Assembly (NCBI GenBank): GCA_041394905.1
Contig: JAWKHJ010000012.1
Location: 124,001-188,000 of the forward strand
Origin: RI-231 sp041394905
GTDB taxonomy: Bacteria > Acidobacteriota > Terriglobia > Bryobacterales > UBA6623
DNA: 64,000 nucleotides
Reading direction: 5' to 3'
Below, piece by piece: positions 1 to 8,155 of this stretch (the stretch's first letter is position 1; each line of letters starts with the position of its first letter). A model generated the notes under the pieces. That model made no database searches and had not been told where the DNA came from. It was given only the letters and a program-made list of their open reading frames with translations. A program made the translations under genes and the position numbers.

Positions 1-943
1 CCCGACGCTTTGTCGTCGACGGACTGAATGGAGCGCAGATAGTCCTTGATGTAGCGCTGGTACTTCCAGCGCACCAAGTCGCGGCCCTGCAGGTTTGCCG
101 CCTTAGGCCGCATTCTTGGGTTCGTAGATGGCGTCCCACATCTTGCGCTTATCCGGCGTCATCCGGCCGATGTTGGCCTCGTACGCTCTGGACTCGTTCG
201 AACCCTCAGGCGGTCGGATCTTTAGGTCCGCGCCGAAGTTCATGTGCCGGTCGATCTCCATCTCCTGCTTGCGGGCCGGGAGGCGCGGTTCTCGTAGTCG
301 TCGAAAAAGGTTGACCGGCACCAGGCGGTGTGCCGTCGGAGCAGCGTCAAGTGCTCGGGCGCGGGCATCCAGTTGCGGTGCGGCCAACTTCTGCTGGAAC
401 ATCAGCATGAACGGCTTGGTTGTCCCGCTTCTCTCGAGCCATTCGAGGGCGCGGTCGGCGATCACATCGGTCACATAGCCTTCGCGACGCACGTTGCCGC
501 TGGCGGTGCGAAATTCCGGGTTGTAGTAGTGCCCCTGGCCGGGCAGCACTTCCCAATAGTCGAAGCCCGTGGGCTCGCTCTTGAGTGCCACTTGCCGACA
601 ATTGCGGTCTGGTAGCCGGCTTTCTGCAGCAGCTTGACGAAGGTTTGCTGCTGGCCGTCGAAGACGTCCAGGTTTGTGGTGACGGTATTGAGGTGGCTGT
701 ATTTGCCCGTCAAGATGACGGCGCGGCTTGGTGCACAGATCGAGTTGGTGACCAGCGCCGACCGGAACAGCATGCCCTCGCGTGCCAGGCGGTCGATGTT
801 CGGCGTGTGGTTGAGCCCGTGTCCATAGGCGGACAGCGCCTGGTAGGCGTGGTGTCGGAAGATGAAGATGATGTTCGGACGCTCGGCGGCGAGGAGGCCG
901 CGGCGCGAGAGAACAGGGCGGAGAAGAGTCGGGATTGACGCAT
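1..943 (-). CDS. Sulfatase (arylsulfatase family), 3' end outside window, frameshifted
   Basis: The protein belongs to the formylglycine-dependent sulfatases, which hydrolyse sulfate esters of carbohydrates or aryl compounds, usually after export. The start at 943 gives a short hydrophobic leader. The metal-binding and active-site core then follows with the signature CAPSR (about 722-736), whose cysteine would be converted to formylglycine, and the usual downstream LTGKY and VGKWH-like segments. The reading frame changes near 860, 590 and 340, yet family similarity continues through all frames, so indels are likely. The gene runs off the left edge, so the C-terminus is unseen. The substrate cannot be predicted. 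A -10-like TAGAAT lies at 973-978 and a GGGAG ribosome site 7 nt before the start. Confidence 0.8.
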
Positions 944-972
944 GAAGGGGCTCCCGGAATCGGCGGCCCCCT

Positions 973-978
973 ATTCTA
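973..978 (-). promoter_or_regulatory. -10 hexamer TAGAAT for the sulfatase
   Basis: On the minus strand TAGAAT lies about 30 nt upstream of the sulfatase start, followed by a GGGAG Shine-Dalgarno. It sits directly behind the stop codon of the upstream lipoprotein gene, giving the sulfatase its own promoter. No convincing -35 is visible. Confidence 0.4.
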
Positions 979-987
979 CACGCTCGA

Positions 988-1638
988 TTATTTCGCCTTG
1001 GGCAGGACGTCCTTCTTGATCAGCCCGTACCACTCGTCATACACCTCGGGACCGCCGCCGCTCTGGTCGATCTCGATGTGTAGCGTTTGTCGAGCAGTAC
1101 CTGGCGCTTGCCCTCCATACGCTTGGTGTTGTGTTCTTCGCGTCCAGGCGAGTCCTCGCCGACAGTGATCGCCTTGTTGTAGCCTTCGGTCGATTCCTGG
1201 CTGAACTTCGAGCTCATGATGAAAGGCAGATACAGCATACGGCGGAACGCCCAGTCGGTGATCTTAACCTCGACGCGCTGCTCGCCTTTGGTGTAGAGGC
1301 GGCTCGCCGAGAAGCTCGTCGATCTTACATTGGTTGGTCTCGCCTTGGCATCCTCGGCTTCCCAGCCGGCTGGCGGATCCGGTAGAGCGGCGATCAGCTC
1401 GTTGACGGCTTCGACCTCCGGCATGTCCTCCGAGGTCCTTCTGCAGCTTCTCGAGCTCACTGCCCAGACTCCCCAACGCACCGAGCGCGCCGAGAGGGTT
1501 CTTCTCCGGGTCGACGCCTTCGCTGGTGACCTCGTCGTCCTCCTTCTGCCCAAGATCGGGCAGGGAGGGAATACATGCGCCGCAACCCCACAACGAACCG
1601 GCTAGAGCGACGGTCGTAAACCACGTCAATTTCTTCAT
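988..1638 (-). CDS. Putative lipoprotein of unknown function, frameshifted
   Basis: The start at 1638 gives a signal peptide with a lipobox (LWGC at residues 16-19), so the product should be a lipid-anchored envelope protein of about 215 residues. A linker rich in Gly, Leu and acidic residues follows, then a folded region containing an EQRVEVKITDW-like segment and repeated Lys/Arg-Glu pairs. Two frame changes (about 1420 and 1080) split it; the last frame ends with a stop at 988-990. I do not recognise the family. It lies between sthA and a sulfatase on the same strand and has its own upstream region. Confidence 0.6.
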
Positions 1639-1669
1639 GTTTTTCAGCCCTTTCAGCTCCAAGCGTACT

Positions 1670-1701
1670 CCACAATCGGCGATAGCGGAAGTAGATTGTG
1701 G
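1670..1701. repeat. 8-bp inverted repeat CCACAATC / GATTGTGG
   Basis: Perfect 8-bp arms at 1670-1677 and 1694-1701, separated by 16 nt, lie immediately upstream of the possible -10 (TACGCT, 1663-1668 on the minus strand) of the lipoprotein gene and downstream of sthA. The position would suit an operator; the spacing is poor for a terminator hairpin and there is no T-tract. Confidence 0.3.
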
Positions 1702-1739
1702 GCTTCCGAAATCCGCACTTGTGCCGAACGAGGGGCGGG

Positions 1740-3119
1740 TCAAATCTTGTTCAAGCCGTCGAGAGCGGCCACCTTGTAGGCCTCGGCCAAGGTGGGGTAG
1801 TTGAACACCGCATCGCGGAAGTAGGCGACCGAGCCGTCGTGGTCCAGAACAGCCTGGCCAATGTGGATGAGCTCGGTCGAGGATGGTCCCAGGATGTGGA
1901 CCGCCAGTAGCTTCAGAGATTCGCGGTTGAAGATGAGCTTGAGCATCCCATGGCTGCCGCCAGAGATTTGAATGCGCGAGAGCTCGCGGAAACGCGCGAT
2001 GCCTGTCTCGTAGGGCGTCTCCTGCTTGGTGAGCTCTTCTTCGGTCGGACCGATCATCGCGATCTCCGGGATCGTGTAGACCCCGTAGGGCAGGCGCTGG
2101 CTGAGCAAGCTCGACTCGACGCCAAATGCATGCAAAGCCGCGATGCGGCCTTGCTCCATCGAGGTTGAAGCTAGGCTGGGGAAGCCGATCACGTCTCCGA
2201 CGGCGTAGATGTTTGGAACCGCGGTGCGATAGTGCTCGTCTACCTTTATCCGACCCCGTTCGTCGGTTTCGAGGCCGATCGCCTCGAGATTCAGCGCCGA
2301 TGATGCGCCGACACGTCCGGCGGCGAACATCAATGCGTCTGAGGTGAACTGCTTCCCGCTCTTGGTTTCGACGTGAACCTTGTCATCACTTGGACGGCTG
2401 ACGGAGAGCACCTCCTCGCCAAACCGGAGGGTCACGCCTTCGTCGCGCATCTGGTAGTAGAGCGCATCCTCGATTTCGTCGTCGACGAAGTCGAGCGGAC
2501 GCTCGCGGCGGTCGATCACGGTGACGCGCGAGCCGAGCGTGCGGAAGATGGTCGCGTACTCGCAGCCGATGATCCCCGCGCCGACGAAGATCATGTTGCG
2601 CGGAATCGAGGGCAGGTTGAGCAGGCCGTCGCTGTCGACGATGTGGCAGTCGTCGAACTGGATGCCGGCCGGGCGCGTGGGCTTGGAGCCCACCGCTATC
2701 ACGATCTTTTCGGCCGAGATCTTGCGGATGCCGTCATCGAAGGCAACCTGCACTGTATGGGCGTCGAGGAAGCTCGCCGAACCGGGAATCACGTCCACGT
2801 AGTTGCGAATCAGTTGATCGCGGACGATGTTGACTTCGTTTTCGATGACCCGTTTGGTGCGGTAGGTCAGATCCTGGATCGAGATTCTTTCCTTGACGCG
2901 GTAGGAGGCTCCGTAGGTCTCACGCATCTGCAGGCCGGTGAGGTAGGTTGCGGCCTCTCGAAGCGTCTTGCTCGGGATAGTACCATGGTGAAGACACGCC
3001 CCTCCGAGCGTCATGCTGCGCTCGACAACGGCCGCGCGCTTGCCCATTTTCGCCGCCGCGATTGCGCACTTTTGGCCCGCCGGGCCGCTTCCGATCACGA
3101 GAAGGTCGTATTCCTGCAT
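1740..3119 (-). CDS. sthA: Soluble pyridine nucleotide transhydrogenase
   Basis: SthA is a cytosolic FAD flavoprotein that equilibrates reducing equivalents between NADPH and NAD+. The 459-residue length matches the family (about 464). Visible features are the N-terminal FAD dinucleotide fold (GSGPAG, residues 9-14), the CLHHGT segment in which the second redox cysteine of the dithiol family is replaced by Thr as is typical of SthA, a second Rossmann motif (GAGIIG), the flavin-contacting YAVGDV motif and the C-terminal dimerisation domain. The ATG at 3119 is preferred because it starts directly before the FAD fold; a longer upstream extension would be non-conserved. The gene is intact in a region where many neighbours are broken. 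Confidence 0.92.
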   Translation of the reverse strand: MQEYDLLVIGSGPAGQKCAIAAAKMGKRAAVVERSMTLGGACLHHGTIPSKTLREAATYLTGLQMRETYGASYRVKERISIQDLTYRTKRVIENEVNIVRDQLIRNYVDVIPGSASFLDAHTVQVAFDDGIRKISAEKIVIAVGSKPTRPAGIQFDDCHIVDSDGLLNLPSIPRNMIFVGAGIIGCEYATIFRTLGSRVTVIDRRERPLDFVDDEIEDALYYQMRDEGVTLRFGEEVLSVSRPSDDKVHVETKSGKQFTSDALMFAAGRVGASSALNLEAIGLETDERGRIKVDEHYRTAVPNIYAVGDVIGFPSLASTSMEQGRIAALHAFGVESSLLSQRLPYGVYTIPEIAMIGPTEEELTKQETPYETGIARFRELSRIQISGGSHGMLKLIFNRESLKLLAVHILGPSSTELIHIGQAVLDHDGSVAYFRDAVFNYPTLAEAYKVAALDGLNKI

Positions 3120-4125
3120 GGCTGATAGGGGACTCTCCCATTCTAAGGGGCATAGCCTGAGCCGACTCTCCGACGCATGCGCTGCGGCGGGAGTCGAGAT
3201 CGTCTGTCCGGCGTGCAATGGAGAAATCGAGTGGTCGGAAATCGCGCTCGAGTGCCGTGTCTGTGGGCGCGTCTATCCCGTTGTGGCGGGGATGCCGGAT
3301 CTACGCTTGGCGCCGGACCGCTTCCTGAGCCTTGAGGACGACCGCGCCAAAGCGGTGGCCGTGCTCGACAAGGCCCAGGGCCGTGGTTTTGGCGCGGCGC
3401 TCGACGCCTACTGGAGCCTGACGCCGGAGCTTGAGCCCAACCTTGCGCGCGGACACCTACACAGACAGCTTTGCGAACGCGAGGCTGGGGCCAGCCTATG
3501 GCGGGAGGTGCAGCAGCGCTGCGGGACGCCGCAGAGTGCGGTTCTCGACGTCGGCTGTGGCCTGGGCGGTCTTCTGGCTGCAGCGGCCAAGAGCGGTCAC
3601 AAGGCCGTCGGTCTCGATGTGGCTTTTCGTTGGACGCTAATCGCCCGGCTGCTCCTCGAAGAGGCTGCTGTTGAAGCCGTTGTGGTGTGCGCCAACGCCG
3701 AATATCCGCCCTTTCGACCGAAGACGTTCGACTTGGCGGTGGCGAACGACCTGATCGAGCATGTGACGGATCCGCCGACGGCTGTAGCGGGTGCAGCTCG
3801 CGCCGCATCAAGCCTCTATCTAGCGTCGACGCACCGCTTTTCGCTCGCGCCTGAGCCGCATGTGCGTCTGTTTGGCGTGGGATGGCTGCCGCGGCGGATG
3901 CAGAGCAGCTACGTGAAGATGCGTCGCGGTCACGCCTACGACCGTGTGCGCCCAGTGACGGCAGGCGAACTGAGCGAGCGCGTCACGGCGGCTGGACTAT
4001 CGCCCGGCGAGGTATTTGCCGCACCGGTTTTTGCCGGCCACCTGGGTTTCCGTGCGCGTACGGTGTTGCGCATGCTCGAGCGATCACCCCGTTTCGCTCC
4101 GCGCATCGGCGTCATTGGACGCTAG
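3118..4125 (+). CDS. SAM-dependent methyltransferase with N-terminal Trm112-like zinc ribbon
   Basis: The protein joins a small zinc ribbon (CPAC near residues 28-31 and CRVCGRVYP near 45-53, followed by the Trm112-like VVAGMPDLR segment) to a class I methyltransferase. The SAM motif I LDVGCGLGG is near residue 143 and the acidic FDLAVANDLIEH motif near residue 205. This domain order occurs in bacterial small-molecule or polyprenyl methyltransferases; the substrate is unknown. An ATG at 3118 overlaps the divergent sthA start codon, so translation may begin slightly later. It is followed after 9 nt by the sugar permease, which has its own -10 element over this gene's stop codon. Confidence 0.75.
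   Translation: MADRGLSHSKGHSLSRLSDACAAAGVEIVCPACNGEIEWSEIALECRVCGRVYPVVAGMPDLRLAPDRFLSLEDDRAKAVAVLDKAQGRGFGAALDAYWSLTPELEPNLARGHLHRQLCEREAGASLWREVQQRCGTPQSAVLDVGCGLGGLLAAAAKSGHKAVGLDVAFRWTLIARLLLEEAAVEAVVVCANAEYPPFRPKTFDLAVANDLIEHVTDPPTAVAGAARAASSLYLASTHRFSLAPEPHVRLFGVGWLPRRMQSSYVKMRRGHAYDRVRPVTAGELSERVTAAGLSPGEVFAAPVFAGHLGFRARTVLRMLERSPRFAPRIGVIGR
3140..3145 (-). promoter_or_regulatory. -10 hexamer TAGAAT upstream of sthA
   Basis: TAGAAT on the minus strand, 20 nt upstream of the sthA start, predicts a short leader. It lies inside the 5' part of the divergent methyltransferase reading frame, which overlaps the sthA start by two bases. Confidence 0.4.
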
Positions 4126-4128
4126 AAT
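4123..4128 (+). promoter_or_regulatory. -10 hexamer TAGAAT, 6 nt before the permease start
   Basis: TAGAAT overlaps the stop of the methyltransferase gene and ends 6 nt before the TTG start at 4135. There is no room for a Shine-Dalgarno, so a leaderless or near-leaderless transcript is implied, as in several other genes of this window. Confidence 0.45.
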
Positions 4129-4134
4129 GGCGGA

Positions 4135-5079
4135 TTGTCCCGTTTGCGCAGCCTTGGCCCCCTGCTGGGCCTGATTCTCGTCTACCTTTTCTTCTGCCTC
4201 TGGGCCGGCGATTCCTTCTACTCCGGGTTCAATCGCGTCACGGTCCTCACGCAGAGCGTCATCGTGGTCTGCGGCGCGCTTGGCATGACCCTGATCATCG
4301 TCTCGGGCGGCATCGACCTGAGCGTCGGCTCGCAGATCGCGCTTTCGACAGTCGTGATCGCCAAGGCGCTTGAGTCCGGCGCCTCGCCGGGAGTGGCTGT
4401 CGTCGGGGGCGTTCTCACCGGCGCGGTATGCGGGCTGGTCAACGGTCTCTTGATCACCCGGCTCAAGCTGGTGCCTTTCATCATCACCCTGGGCACGCTG
4501 CTGATCTTTCGCGGCGCCGCGACGGGCATGGCGAACGAACAGAAGATCGACGCGCCCCTAACGTGGCTGAACTCGCTGCTTTCGAAGTTTCCTGACCCGC
4601 CGTGGCTGCTGGTCGCACCAGGCGTCTGGATCGCGCTTGTGCTCTCGGTGCTGACCGCGTTTGCGCTCCGGAACACGGTGCTGGGGCGGCACATGTTCGC
4701 GATCGGGTCGAACGAGAACACGGCGCGCATCTGCGGCGTGCGCGTGGAGCGGACAAAGCTTTGGATCTACACGCTTGGCGGCCTGCTGACGGGCGTGTCG
4801 GGCGTGATGCAGTTCAGCCGCTTGACCGTCGGCGATCCAACCGCGGCGCGCGGCATGGAGTTAGACATCATTGCGGCGGTGGTCATCGGCGGCGGAAGCC
4901 TTTCCGGCGGCGAGGGCAGCGTGCTCGGCTCGGTCGCCGGCGCCATGCTCATGGCCGTCATTCGCAACGGCCTGAGCATGAAGGGCGTTCCCAACTACGT
5001 CCAGGACATTCTGACTGGCGCGATCATCGTGGCTGCCGTGGCAATCGACCGCTGGCGCCGCGGCCATCAAGCGGACTAG
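4135..5079 (+). CDS. Simple sugar (ribose-type) ABC transporter permease
   Basis: The protein is an inner-membrane permease of the RbsC/BPD_transp_2 family that would carry a monosaccharide across the membrane with a periplasmic binding protein and an ATPase. It has 314 residues and about eight to ten hydrophobic segments. Family motifs include SGGIDLSVGS (about residues 56-65), LITRLKLVPFIITLGT, the EAA-like GSNENTARICGVRVERTK stretch near residue 190, and GGGSLSGGEGS near 250. The TTG start follows a TAGAAT element. The partner ATPase and binding protein are not in the window, so this is an orphan permease here. Confidence 0.88.
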   Translation: MSRLRSLGPLLGLILVYLFFCLWAGDSFYSGFNRVTVLTQSVIVVCGALGMTLIIVSGGIDLSVGSQIALSTVVIAKALESGASPGVAVVGGVLTGAVCGLVNGLLITRLKLVPFIITLGTLLIFRGAATGMANEQKIDAPLTWLNSLLSKFPDPPWLLVAPGVWIALVLSVLTAFALRNTVLGRHMFAIGSNENTARICGVRVERTKLWIYTLGGLLTGVSGVMQFSRLTVGDPTAARGMELDIIAAVVIGGGSLSGGEGSVLGSVAGAMLMAVIRNGLSMKGVPNYVQDILTGAIIVAAVAIDRWRRGHQAD

Positions 5080-5087
5080 CAAACGAA

Positions 5088-5116
5088 AAGAGCCGCCCCG
5101 AATGGGGGCGGCTCTT
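5088..5116 (-). terminator. Rho-independent terminator between convergent rbsC-like and ctpA-like genes
   Basis: A 12-bp GC-rich stem (AAGAGCCGCCCC with its complement) has a small loop. Read on the minus strand it is followed by TTTTCGTTT, so it should end the protease transcript; on the plus strand the T-run is weak but it can also serve the permease. Confidence 0.75.
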
Positions 5117-5140
5117 CTGATTATCAGGTCCGATTGCGCT

Positions 5141-6721
5141 TTAGCGTTTCTCCGCGACCACGCTGCCGGGGCTGCTGAGCAGCGCCTTGGCCTGCGGCAG
5201 CGCTTCGAGCGCCTTTTCTACGTCCGGATCGAGCGCGTAATAGACCTTCTCGCCCTCGTCGACGTCGTAGGCCGAGATGTAGACGGCCCGCTTCAAGAAG
5301 CGCTTCACGAAGTCGATGTTGGCGTTGAAGTCCGCGTCCGTGAACTCGATTTCCTCCTTCTTGAGGAAGTCGTGGAACTCCTTGATCGCCTCGTCAGTGG
5401 GCTCCCAACCCGGGGCCATGTTCGGGCGGTCGAGAGTATAGTGCTGCGCGAAGTTCTCAAAGGCGAAGCGCCGCGCCAGCAGGATCTCGAAGTCGTTGAG
5501 TTTCTGCTCGTCCAGCACGATATCGGGCGCGATGCCGCCGCCGCCGTAAACCCGGCGACCGTGGTCAGTGGTGCGGACTTCCTCGTGGTTCGGCTTGAAG
5601 TGGTCACTGCAAGGGTCGTTGTAGTACTCGACCATCGAGACGCCGTCGTAGCGACGCTGGATCAGCCTGCCGCTCGGGGTGTAGTAGCGCGCGGTGGTCA
5701 GCGCCAGCGCGGTCTCGTCACCCACCGGAATCACGGTCTGCACCAAGCCCTTGCCGAAGGTGTTGGCGCCGATGATGAGCGCGCGGTCGTGGTCTTGCAA
5801 CGCACCGGCCACGATCTCCGAAGCCGAAGCCGAGTGGCAATTCACGAGCACGACCACCGGGATCTTTGGCAGCTCCGTGCCGCGCTGCGCCTTGTACGTG
5901 CGCTCGCTCGAAGCCCGGCCATGGTGCGAAACGATCGTCTGGCCGCGGTCGAGGAATTTCTCTGACACACGCACGCCCTGGCTCAGCAGGCCGCCGCGGT
6001 TGTCGCGTAGGTCCAGGATCAGGCCTTCGAGGTCCTTCTCACCCATCTTCTCGATGGCGGCGTCGAGTTCATCGCCGGTCGTCTCGTTGAAGCTCTCAAC
6101 CTTGACGAACCCGACGTGCGGCTTGATGTTGAACGAAACCGGAACGCTGGGCCGAGGAATCGTGTCGCGCGTGACGGTAACCCGCGTCAGGCCTTCGCGG
6201 CCGGGACGCTCGTACGCGATTTCGACCTGTGTGCCCTCGGCGCCGCGCAGCCGGTTGGCTACTTCCGTGGTGTTGAGCCCGTCCATCTTGGCGCCATCAA
6301 CTTCGACGATGATGTCGCCCGGCCGCAAACCGGCGCGGTAGGCCGGAGTCTTCGGGAACGGGTGCACGACCACGGTCTGGTTGTTGCGCGAAGAGATGGT
6401 CATGCCGACGCCGGCGTACTTGCCGCGTTGATCTTCACGCAGGCGCTTGAACGACTCGGGATCGAAGAACTGCGAGTGCGGGTCGAGCACGGCGAGCATC
6501 TGGGGGATGGCGCCTTGGAAGATCGCCGCTTCCGAGTCCACCTTGTCGGCGTAATTGCGCTCGACGGTGTCGAGCACCTTACTGAAAACGCGGAAACTCT
6601 CTTTGATCTCGTCGTCCGAGGAGGCCGCAGCCACTCCGACTCTAGGGCTGAACAAGCCCCCGAGGAGCGCCGACGCCAAAATCAGTGTCGGAATCCAAAA
6701 CAGACCGCTGCGTTGCTTCAT
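5141..6721 (-). CDS. ctpA: Carboxyl-terminal processing protease (S41 family)
   Basis: This is an exported serine protease of the Ctp/Tsp family, which trims or degrades envelope proteins from their C-termini. The 526-residue protein starts with a signal peptide or anchor (residues 8-30). A PDZ domain spans about residues 100-175 (GVGMTI, then GLRPGDIIVEVDG). The S41 core contains the catalytic Ser in SASASE near residue 297 and the general-base Lys in TFGKG near 322, the usual Ser/Lys dyad spacing. Family motifs LRDNRGG and GRLIQR are present. A C-terminal extension of about 150 residues is rich in charged residues. The gene is intact and monocistronic, with an extended -10 promoter and a strong terminator. 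Confidence 0.92.
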   Translation of the reverse strand: MKQRSGLFWIPTLILASALLGGLFSPRVGVAAASSDDEIKESFRVFSKVLDTVERNYADKVDSEAAIFQGAIPQMLAVLDPHSQFFDPESFKRLREDQRGKYAGVGMTISSRNNQTVVVHPFPKTPAYRAGLRPGDIIVEVDGAKMDGLNTTEVANRLRGAEGTQVEIAYERPGREGLTRVTVTRDTIPRPSVPVSFNIKPHVGFVKVESFNETTGDELDAAIEKMGEKDLEGLILDLRDNRGGLLSQGVRVSEKFLDRGQTIVSHHGRASSERTYKAQRGTELPKIPVVVLVNCHSASASEIVAGALQDHDRALIIGANTFGKGLVQTVIPVGDETALALTTARYYTPSGRLIQRRYDGVSMVEYYNDPCSDHFKPNHEEVRTTDHGRRVYGGGGIAPDIVLDEQKLNDFEILLARRFAFENFAQHYTLDRPNMAPGWEPTDEAIKEFHDFLKKEEIEFTDADFNANIDFVKRFLKRAVYISAYDVDEGEKVYYALDPDVEKALEALPQAKALLSSPGSVVAEKR

Positions 6722-6778
6722 GTAAATGCTGCCTTACGCCTCGTCCGCGCCCACGGTGGGCCGCAACTTGACGCGATT

Positions 6779-6787
6779 AGTATATCA
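6779..6787 (-). promoter_or_regulatory. Extended -10 promoter of the S41 protease gene
   Basis: TATACT (6779-6784) on the minus strand is preceded by TGA, forming the TGnTATACT extended -10. It lies about 57 nt upstream of the ATG. No good -35 is seen, as is usual with extended -10 promoters. Confidence 0.5.
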
Positions 6788-6849
6788 GCCGCCGTCAACG
6801 CGGCCGTGATGTTTGGACGTATGTCTCTGCGAGACGTTTCGTTCGGAAA

Positions 6850-8144
6850 TCAGAGCGTTCCAAGGAAGCGAAATCCACCGCGATAAGCCTCTAGCATCGC
6901 TTCGAGTGAAAACCGCTCGACGACGGCCTGACGGGCCGCGTCGCCAAGCCGCCGCCGGACCGCAGGATCGCGCAGCCTCTCGGCGGTTTGCGCGAAGGCA
7001 CGCGGTGTCCTCTCGCCGACGAGAAACCCCGTTACGCCGTCCTCGACCGCTTCGCGCACTCCCCCTACATCGGCGGCGACCACGGGTTTTCTGAGGCTCA
7101 TGGCTTCGAGCACGGTCAGCGGGCTTCCCTCTACTCGCGATGTCAGCAGCAGCGCGTCCAGCGGCGCCAAACGCTCGGCCACGCGCACGGTGAAGCCGGT
7201 GATTCGCACTCGATCCGTCACTCCGAGCTCGCGGATGAGCCGCTCGACGCGAAAACGCTCCGGGCCGTCGCCGATCAGCAAGCCCTCGGCCTCGGACAGC
7301 TCTGCGACGGTGCGCACGAACAGCGCGGGGTCCTTTTCTTCTGATAACCGCCCGACCCAGCCCAGGCGCAGGCGATCGCTCGGCTCCACAGAGTCCGAAA
7401 GGCGAAACCGGCCGTCGCAGTCGACGCCGTTGCGCGCGAGTACGATCTTCTTCGCCGCCACGCCCCCGCGGCGCAGGGCGTCGGCCTGGCTTTCGCCAAC
7501 GGCGAAGTGCAGATCGAGCAAGCGGTCGTTCGCAATCGAAGCGCCCAGGCTGCCCTCCGGCGCCGCGTTGTGCAGGATGTCGACGAACGAAGCGCGGCTC
7601 GCTTCGCGCAAGGCGGGCAGCGCGGCGTAGGCCTCTGGGCACGAGGAGACCACGACCACGCGCACCGGGTTGTTGCGCAGGACCTCGGTCACACGCGCCG
7701 CGTAATCGCCCTCGGGCGGCGGAAAGATCCACCCGGCGCGGAGAAGAACGCCGCATCGGCCGTCCCGCGCGGGCTGGCCGGCAGTACGGCGAAGTCAGCT
7801 TCGCCCGCGAGCCCCTGCATCAGCTCGACGATCACGCGCTCAGCCCCGCCGAGGTTGCAGCCCGGGATGAGCGCCAGCGCCAAGGTCTGCTTTTGCCGGC
7901 AGCGGTTCTGGGGCGCGGCGATCGCGAGGGGCGGCGGCATTCGCTGCAGGGCCTAGAGCGCAGGATGCGCCACAGAGCGCCGGGTAGTCCGACGAGCTTT
8001 CCTGGGTTCCGCAAAGCTTCGCCCGGCCAACTGCATGCACCGTGCGCCAGAGCCAGACGCACGGCGTCATGTACCCCTGCGTTGCAGCTCCAGCCCCTGT
8101 TCGAGCAGGCTCTGGTAGGCTTCCGAGTCTAAGGGCTCGCTCAT
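6850..8144 (-). CDS. Glycosyltransferase family 4 (GT-B), frameshifted
   Basis: The product should transfer a sugar from a nucleotide-sugar donor in cell-surface glycan synthesis. The N-terminal acceptor half contains the family signature PGCNLGGAERVIVELM (about 7815-7870). The donor-binding half has GWVGRLSEEKDP and the nucleotide-sugar motif EGSPLTVLEAMSLRKPVVA, corresponding to E-x7-E. A start at 8144 (MSEPL) fits directly behind the M14 peptidase stop at 8156. The reading frame changes near 8080, 7950 and 7700. The first 60 residues before the GT-B core are not recognisable. It is probably co-transcribed with the peptidase gene upstream. Confidence 0.75.
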
Positions 8145-8155
8145 GCGCGGATCGT

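Noticed and set aside
5102..5965. Long plus-strand frame (287 codons) opposite the S41 protease
   Set aside because: It is a mirror of the protease gene caused by high GC at third codon positions; the minus-strand frame has complete S41 motifs.
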